This document shows, one piece after another, positions 60,126 through 64,000 of a stretch of 64,000 nucleotides of DNA (the stretch's first letter is position 1; every line of letters starts with the position of its first letter). This DNA is from Pseudomonas sp. Irchel 3A7 (GTDB lineage Bacteria; Pseudomonadota; Gammaproteobacteria; Pseudomonadales; Pseudomonadaceae), in assembly GCF_900187565.1 (NCBI RefSeq), contig NZ_FYED01000016.1, forward strand, positions 1 to 64,000, written 5' to 3'. Under the pieces are notes generated by a model that made no database searches, was not told the origin of the DNA, and saw only the letters and a list, made by a program, of their open reading frames with translations. Made by a program: the position numbers and the translations under genes.

Positions 60126-60803
60126 TCAGAGGCTGTAGTAATAACCGCGGCTGCGCAGTGCCACGATGCGCGGACGGCCATCGGGGTGCGGGCCGATTTT
60201 CTTGCGCAGGTTGCTGACGTGCATGTCGAGGCTGCGGTCGTATAGCGTCAGCTTGCGGCCGAGGGCGATTTGCGCCAGTTCCTGTTTGTCCAATGGTTCG
60301 CCGGGTTGCTTGAGCAGGGCTTCAAGCAGACGGCTTTCGGAAACAGTGAGCGTAAACTCCTGCTCGTCGATGCTGACCACACCGCGCACCGGGCTGAAAC
60401 ACAGATCGCCCAGTTCCATCTGGCTGGACACCGCCGCCGGATGGCTGCGGCGCAACACGGCGCGCAGGCGGGCCGTCAGTTCCCGGGGGTCGCAGGGTTT
60501 GGCCAGGTAGTCGTCGGCACCCAGTTCCAGGCCGAGGATACGGTCAAGTGGTTCACCCCGGGCCGAAAGCATCAGTACCGGCAAGTCCGGGTGATCGCTG
60601 CGCAGTTGTTTGAGCAGCTCCAGGCCGCTGCCGTCCGGCAGCATGACATCCAGCACCACGGCTGCCGGGGAGGTTTCGGCCAATGCACGACGGGCGCTCT
60701 GGCCATTGTGACAGGCACGCACCTGGAAACCTTCCTGGCTCAGCCAACTGCTCAGGAGCTCACACAGCTCCTGGTCATCATCAATCAGTAACAGCTCGCT
60801 CAT
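60126..60803 (-). CDS. cpxR: Envelope-stress response regulator CpxR
   Basis: The 225-aa OmpR-type response regulator has an acidic pocket (LLLIDDDQELC), phospho-acceptor Asp in VVLDVMLPDGSG (about residue 53), Lys in DDYLAKPCDP and a C-terminal winged helix (about 130-225, with LDMHVSNLRKKIGPHPDG). It matches CpxR/PA3204 by sequence character and place. It is cut off from its partner cpxA by the inserted block. Its start is 7 bp from the end of the upstream coiled-coil gene, suggesting co-transcription. Confidence 0.88.
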   Translation of the reverse strand: MSELLLIDDDQELCELLSSWLSQEGFQVRACHNGQSARRALAETSPAAVVLDVMLPDGSGLELLKQLRSDHPDLPVLMLSARGEPLDRILGLELGADDYLAKPCDPRELTARLRAVLRRSHPAAVSSQMELGDLCFSPVRGVVSIDEQEFTLTVSESRLLEALLKQPGEPLDKQELAQIALGRKLTLYDRSLDMHVSNLRKKIGPHPDGRPRIVALRSRGYYYSL

Positions 60804-60810
60804 GACTCAC

Positions 60811-61224
60811 TCAATTTAGCCATTGTCGACGTTTTCGACTTGCACCACTGGCGAAGATACCGCAGAGCAGGGCCAATAGCGCAACTCCGGCGCCGATGAC
60901 GAACCACTGCTGTTGATCGGTCAGCCAGCGCGGAATCGAACTGCCAGCCTGGGCTTCCCGCAGTTGCAGCTTCAGACGCTGGTTTTCCTGGCGCAACCGG
61001 GCCAGTTGGGCGCTTTCGCGTTCACCATCGGCGCTCTGCAATTGTTTGTTCAACTCTTCTCGTTGCCGCTCGCTTTCCTTCAAGCGTTGCTGCAATTCGT
61101 TTATCTGGCTTCCCGCGCTCAAGGACAGCGGCGTGGAGCTGGCGCCCTCGGCACGTTCTTCACCGTGGGCGGGGGCCACGATCGACAACGTGACCAACAT
61201 CAGACACAACGGACCTTTGCGCAT
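60811..61224 (-). CDS. Membrane-anchored coiled-coil protein (PA3203-like)
   Basis: The 137-aa product has a signal-like N-terminus (MRKGPLCLMLVTLSIVAPAHG), a coiled coil (about residues 35-85, LQQRLKESERQREELNKQLQ) and a C-terminal membrane helix (WFVIGAGVALLALLCGIF) with a basic tail. This is the layout of YgiM-like SH3 proteins without the SH3 domain. Function is unknown. It lies just upstream of cpxR, which suggests an envelope link. ATG at 61224 is chosen as the first with a signal peptide. Confidence 0.7.
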   Translation of the reverse strand: MRKGPLCLMLVTLSIVAPAHGEERAEGASSTPLSLSAGSQINELQQRLKESERQREELNKQLQSADGERESAQLARLRQENQRLKLQLREAQAGSSIPRWLTDQQQWFVIGAGVALLALLCGIFASGASRKRRQWLN

Positions 61225-61344
61225 CGCGACTCCTGATTCCAATACGAGTATTGGGAAGTTGTCGGCCGGCAAAAGAGAATAATGAGCGATTGAGAGCGCG
61301 ATGAACCGATAAGGTTCACCGCGCGGGGGATTGCGAGAAGAAAG

Positions 61345-61644
61345 TTACGGCAGGACTTGCTTGAACGGCTTGACCAAAACGTTGGCGTAGACACCGGCGG
61401 CAATGTACGGATCGGCATCGGCCCAGGCCTGGGCGGCGCTCAGGGAATCGAACTCGGCGACGATCAGGCTGCCGGTGAAGCCCGCCGCGCCCGGATCATT
61501 GCTGTCGACCGCCGGGTGCGGGCCGGCCAGTACGATGCGACCTTCGCCCTTGAGCACCTGCAGGCGCTCAAGGTGGGCAGGCCGTGCGGCCAGGCGGGCT
61601 TCCAGGGAGTTGGCGACGTCTGTGGCAATGATTGCGTAAAGCAT
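61345..61644 (-). CDS. yciI: YciI-family protein
   Basis: The 99-aa dimeric alpha+beta barrel protein of the YciI (YCII-related) family has the conserved His-Asp pair region (LAGPHPAVDSNDPGAAG, about residue 45) and FTGSLIVAEFDSLSAAQAW. Members are small enzymes or ligand-binding proteins of unclear role. It ends 1 bp after the yciB start region, a unit also seen in Enterobacteria. Confidence 0.86.
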   Translation of the reverse strand: MLYAIIATDVANSLEARLAARPAHLERLQVLKGEGRIVLAGPHPAVDSNDPGAAGFTGSLIVAEFDSLSAAQAWADADPYIAAGVYANVLVKPFKQVLP

Positions 61645-61645
61645 G

Positions 61646-62242
61646 TCAGTCCTCGGTTTTAGGCGATGTGGTATCGGCGTCATGCAGGTGGCGGGACAGG
61701 TAGATGCCCTGGCCGACCAGGAAAATCAATGTCATGCCCAGGCTGCCGAAGACCTTGAAGTCGACCCAGTAGCTCTGGAAGGTAAACGCAACGAACAGGT
61801 TGGCGGCACCGCAAAACAGGAAGAAGGCGATCCAGGCGATGTTCAGGCGCGTCCAGACGGGCTCAGGCAAGGTCAGCGCGTGGCCCATGATGCGTTTGAT
61901 CAGCAGGCGGTCACCGATGAAGTGGCTGCCGATGAAACCCAGGGCAAACAGCCAGTTGACCACCGGGGCTTTCCATTTCAGGAAGGTCTCGCTGTGGAAG
62001 GCCAGGGTCAGGCTGCCGAAGACCAGGCAGGCGACAAGGGTCAGCCACTGGCTCTTCTCCAGCTTGCGCTGTTTGATGAACAGCGTGCCGTAGACCACCA
62101 GCGAACTGATGATCAGCATCGCGGTGGCGCTGTAAATACCGCCTACAGTTACCTCATGGCCGGCAATGTCGACGACCCGTGGATCGATTTTGAAGACGAT
62201 GAAAAACAGCAGGAGCGGGATGAAATCGATGAATTGTTTCAC
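61646..62242 (-). CDS. yciB: Inner-membrane-spanning protein YciB (septation protein A)
   Basis: The 198-aa protein has five helices. It starts KQFIDFIPLLLFFIVFKID, the typical YciB opening, and later has KWKAPVVNWLFALGFIGSHF. YciB is linked to envelope synthesis and cell division through contacts with elongasome proteins. A GTG start (62242) matches the family start; the ORF extends 13 codons upstream without a site. It is divergent from the PHP gene. Confidence 0.88.
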   Translation of the reverse strand: MKQFIDFIPLLLFFIVFKIDPRVVDIAGHEVTVGGIYSATAMLIISSLVVYGTLFIKQRKLEKSQWLTLVACLVFGSLTLAFHSETFLKWKAPVVNWLFALGFIGSHFIGDRLLIKRIMGHALTLPEPVWTRLNIAWIAFFLFCGAANLFVAFTFQSYWVDFKVFGSLGMTLIFLVGQGIYLSRHLHDADTTSPKTED

Positions 62243-62329
62243 AGTGGCAGCCAGAAGCAGGATGTGGCGGCATAATAACAAACATATGGGCGCGCGATAG
62301 CGCCAGCTGATTTGAGGTTACAAAGCCCT

Positions 62330-63193
62330 GTGAATGTTGATTTGCACTGCCATAGCACGGCCTCCGATGGCGCCCTGGCGCCTGCGGTTCTGGTTGCGCG
62401 TGCGTTCGAGAACGGCGTGCGAGTCCTGGCCCTGACCGATCACGACACCCTTGAAGGCCTCGATGAGGCGCGACACGCTGCGAATGCGCTGGGGATGCAA
62501 CTGGTCAACGGCGTCGAATTGTCCTGTACCTGGGGCGGCGCGACCATTCATGTGCTCGGCTACGGTTTCGACGTCAATGCCGCACCATTGGTCGAGGCGA
62601 TTGCCAAATTGCACGATGGTCGCTGGCTTCGGTCCGAAGAAATAAGTCGCAAACTGGCGTTGAAGGGCATGCCCGGCGCGCTTGAGGGCGCCCGGGAAAT
62701 CCAGCAGGCTCTGGGTGACAGCGGCAACGCACCGGCCCGGCCGCACTTCGCCGACTGGATGGTGCGCGAAGGTTTCGTCAAGGACCGCGCCGAAGCCTTT
62801 CGCAAATGGTTGGGCGCAGGCAAGCTGGGGGACGTCAAGCAACATTGGCCGACCCTGGAGGAAACCGTCGAAACCCTGCGTTCGGCCAAGGCCTGGGTCA
62901 GTCTGGCGCACCCCTGGCACTATGAATTCACCCGCAGCAAACGTCGCCGCCTGATTGCCGACTATATTCAAGCAGGGGGCCACGCGATCGAGGTGGTCAA
63001 TGGTCATCAGCCTGCCGAGCAAGTGGGCAGCCTGGCGATTCTGGCCCGCGAATTCGGTCTGCTGGTCAGCGCCGGCAGTGATTTTCATGGCCCTGGAGGC
63101 TGGTCCGAGATCGGTGAATACCGCCCGCTCCCGGATGATCTGCCACCACTGTGGTGTCGGTTCAAACATGACCCAATTATTGCCGCCGTCTGA
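62330..63193 (+). CDS. PHP-domain phosphoesterase (RNase AM / YciV / TrpH type)
   Basis: The 287-aa PHP-domain protein has metal motifs DLHCHSTASDG (residues 4-14), LTDHDTLEG (about 35), GVELSCTW (about 65), SLAHPWHYE (about 202) and SAGSDFHGPGG (about 255). E. coli YciV (RNase AM) is a 5'-3' exonuclease acting on short oligonucleotides and rRNA 5' ends. A GTG at 62330 is taken as start with GAGG 12 bp before. The neighbours yciO and yciB match the E. coli trp-adjacent set. Confidence 0.85.
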   Translation: MNVDLHCHSTASDGALAPAVLVARAFENGVRVLALTDHDTLEGLDEARHAANALGMQLVNGVELSCTWGGATIHVLGYGFDVNAAPLVEAIAKLHDGRWLRSEEISRKLALKGMPGALEGAREIQQALGDSGNAPARPHFADWMVREGFVKDRAEAFRKWLGAGKLGDVKQHWPTLEETVETLRSAKAWVSLAHPWHYEFTRSKRRRLIADYIQAGGHAIEVVNGHQPAEQVGSLAILAREFGLLVSAGSDFHGPGGWSEIGEYRPLPDDLPPLWCRFKHDPIIAAV

Positions 63194-63206
63194 ACAGGTA
63201 GAGAAT

Positions 63207-63836
63207 GTGAGTCAATTTTTCCAGATTCATCCGGAAAACCCGCAAGCGCGCCTGATCAAACAGGCTGTCGAGATCATCCGCAACGGCGGGGTGGTGATCT
63301 ATCCCACAGACTCTTCCTACGCAATTGGTTGCCAGATCGGCGACAAGGTTGCCGTGGAGCGTGTTCGGCGCCTGCGTCAGCTCGACGAAAAGCACAACTT
63401 CGCATTGATCTGCAGCGATCTGTCGCAACTGGGGCTGTTTGCCAAGATCGACACCGGCACCTTCCGCATTCTCAAGGCGCATCTGCCGGGGCCATACACC
63501 TTCATTCTCAACGCTACCCGCGAAGTTCCGCGGCTGCTGTTGCACCCGAAAAAACGCACCATCGGCCTGCGTGTGCCGAGCAATCCGATCGCCTTGGCCT
63601 TGCTGGCCGAGTTGGGTGAGCCGCTGATGAGCGTCAGCCTGATCATGCCCGGCGATGAAGATCCGCTCACCGATCCCTATGAAATGCGCCAGTTGCTTGA
63701 ACATCAGGTCGACCTGATCATCGACGGCGGTTTTGGCGGGATCAAGGCGTCCACCGTGATCAGCCTCGCCGACGGCGAGCCGGAAGTGATCCGCGTCGGT
63801 TGCGGCGACCCTGCGCCGTTCATGGCCGAGGCCTAG
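63207..63836 (+). CDS. yciO: YrdC/YciO-family protein (threonylcarbamoyl-AMP synthase-like)
   Basis: The 209-aa protein has the Sua5/YciO/YrdC fold (IRNGGVVIYPTDSSYAIGC at about residue 25, LRVPSNPIALALL at about 123, and STVISLADGEPEVIRVG near the end). It resembles YciO rather than essential TsaC. It may make threonylcarbamoyl-AMP weakly or have another nucleotide substrate. A GTG at 63207 follows AGGTAGAG; an ATG at 63168 inside the PHP gene lacks a site. Confidence 0.84.
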   Translation: MSQFFQIHPENPQARLIKQAVEIIRNGGVVIYPTDSSYAIGCQIGDKVAVERVRRLRQLDEKHNFALICSDLSQLGLFAKIDTGTFRILKAHLPGPYTFILNATREVPRLLLHPKKRTIGLRVPSNPIALALLAELGEPLMSVSLIMPGDEDPLTDPYEMRQLLEHQVDLIIDGGFGGIKASTVISLADGEPEVIRVGCGDPAPFMAEA

Positions 63837-64000
63837 ATGTCCGCAGTAGAACCCGTCGACAGTCAGGCCGGAGCCCAGCAAGAGCTGCCCTTCGCCATGG
63901 TCTATGGCCAGGCGGTCATGGAAATGCCGCTGGACCTGTACATCCCGCCGGATGCGCTGGAAGTCTTTCTCGAAGCCTTCGAAGGTCCGCTTGACCTGCT
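63837..64000 (+). CDS. scpA: Segregation and condensation protein A (partial)
   Basis: The N-terminal 54 codons of ScpA, the kleisin subunit of the SMC-ScpAB condensin, start one base after the yciO stop codon. The extended N-terminus is typical of Pseudomonas ScpA; FLEAFEGPLDLL is the family start motif. The gene continues beyond the window. Confidence 0.83.
   Translation, partial: MSAVEPVDSQAGAQQELPFAMVYGQAVMEMPLDLYIPPDALEVFLEAFEGPLDL

Noticed and set aside
1..64000. CRISPR arrays, tRNA, rRNA, prophage or intact insertion sequences
   Set aside because: No regularly spaced direct repeats, no tRNA-like cloverleaf and no transposase or phage structural proteins were recognised.

Overview
The window is a 64 kb chromosomal segment of a Pseudomonas of the fluorescens group. 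The evidence is high-GC codon use, many intergenic REP pairs of the GTGGGAGCGAGCCTGCTCGC type, a complete Lap biofilm-adhesin locus, and gene order that matches several P. aeruginosa blocks as I recall them (PA1414-PA1422, PA3340-PA3345, PA3198-PA3210). I saw no rRNA, tRNA, CRISPR array, intact insertion sequence or prophage.

Left part (1-24 kb). A D-galactonate operon (dgoK, dgoA, dgoD, dgoT, then an IclR regulator) sits behind a promoter overlapped by an 11-bp-arm palindrome. Small or poorly known genes follow (secreted 91-aa protein, DUF899, DUF6279 lipoprotein, CvfB-like S1 protein, DMT exporter with a LysR regulator). Next come a 42-aa PA1414-like protein, an ACP-like protein without the phosphopantetheine serine, and an MBL hydrolase. 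The guanidinobutyrate locus (gbuA, SnoaL-like protein, two permeases, divergent gbuR) and a DTW-domain protein close this part.

Central part (20-36 kb). This is the lap locus: lapC, lapB and lapE (type I secretion) on the minus strand, a 2128-aa LapA-type RTX adhesin on the plus strand, and lapD and lapG (c-di-GMP receptor and periplasmic protease) on the minus strand. LapA carries a TAAG site for LapG, two tandem modules of about 493 aa, a vWA domain and RTX repeats. Beyond lapG lies an 850-bp gene-free stretch built from a large imperfect inverted repeat enclosing a REP pair.

Right part (36-51 kb and 60-64 kb). Housekeeping and accessory genes follow: DUF454, YecA, recQ, MarR, a FimV-like protein, a SelT-like protein, a DMT exporter with an AraC regulator, an LpxH-like phosphatase, an HD plus DUF962 pair, AraC, trkH, a nitroreductase, cpxA and a Spy/CpxP protein. 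After the island come cpxR, a membrane coiled-coil protein, yciI, yciB, a PHP-domain nuclease, yciO and the start of scpA.

The most unusual region is 51.0-60.1 kb. A block of ten genes, all on the plus strand, A+T-richer than its surroundings and free of REPs, lies between cpxR and its usual neighbours cpxP/cpxA. It encodes a PaaK/LuxE-type acid-activating ligase, a LuxI/FeeM-like GNAT N-acyltransferase, a haem-oxygenase-like diiron oxygenase, an FMN reductase broken by an in-frame amber codon, a DMT exporter, an alpha/beta hydrolase, an extra anthranilate-synthase pair and a LuxR regulator with a complete acyl-homoserine-lactone-type pocket signature. Two lux-box-like sites sharing 14 of 20 bases precede the two transcription units. 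I infer a quorum-regulated pathway that turns chorismate-derived anthranilate into an unknown acylated or N-oxidised small molecule, possibly itself a signal.
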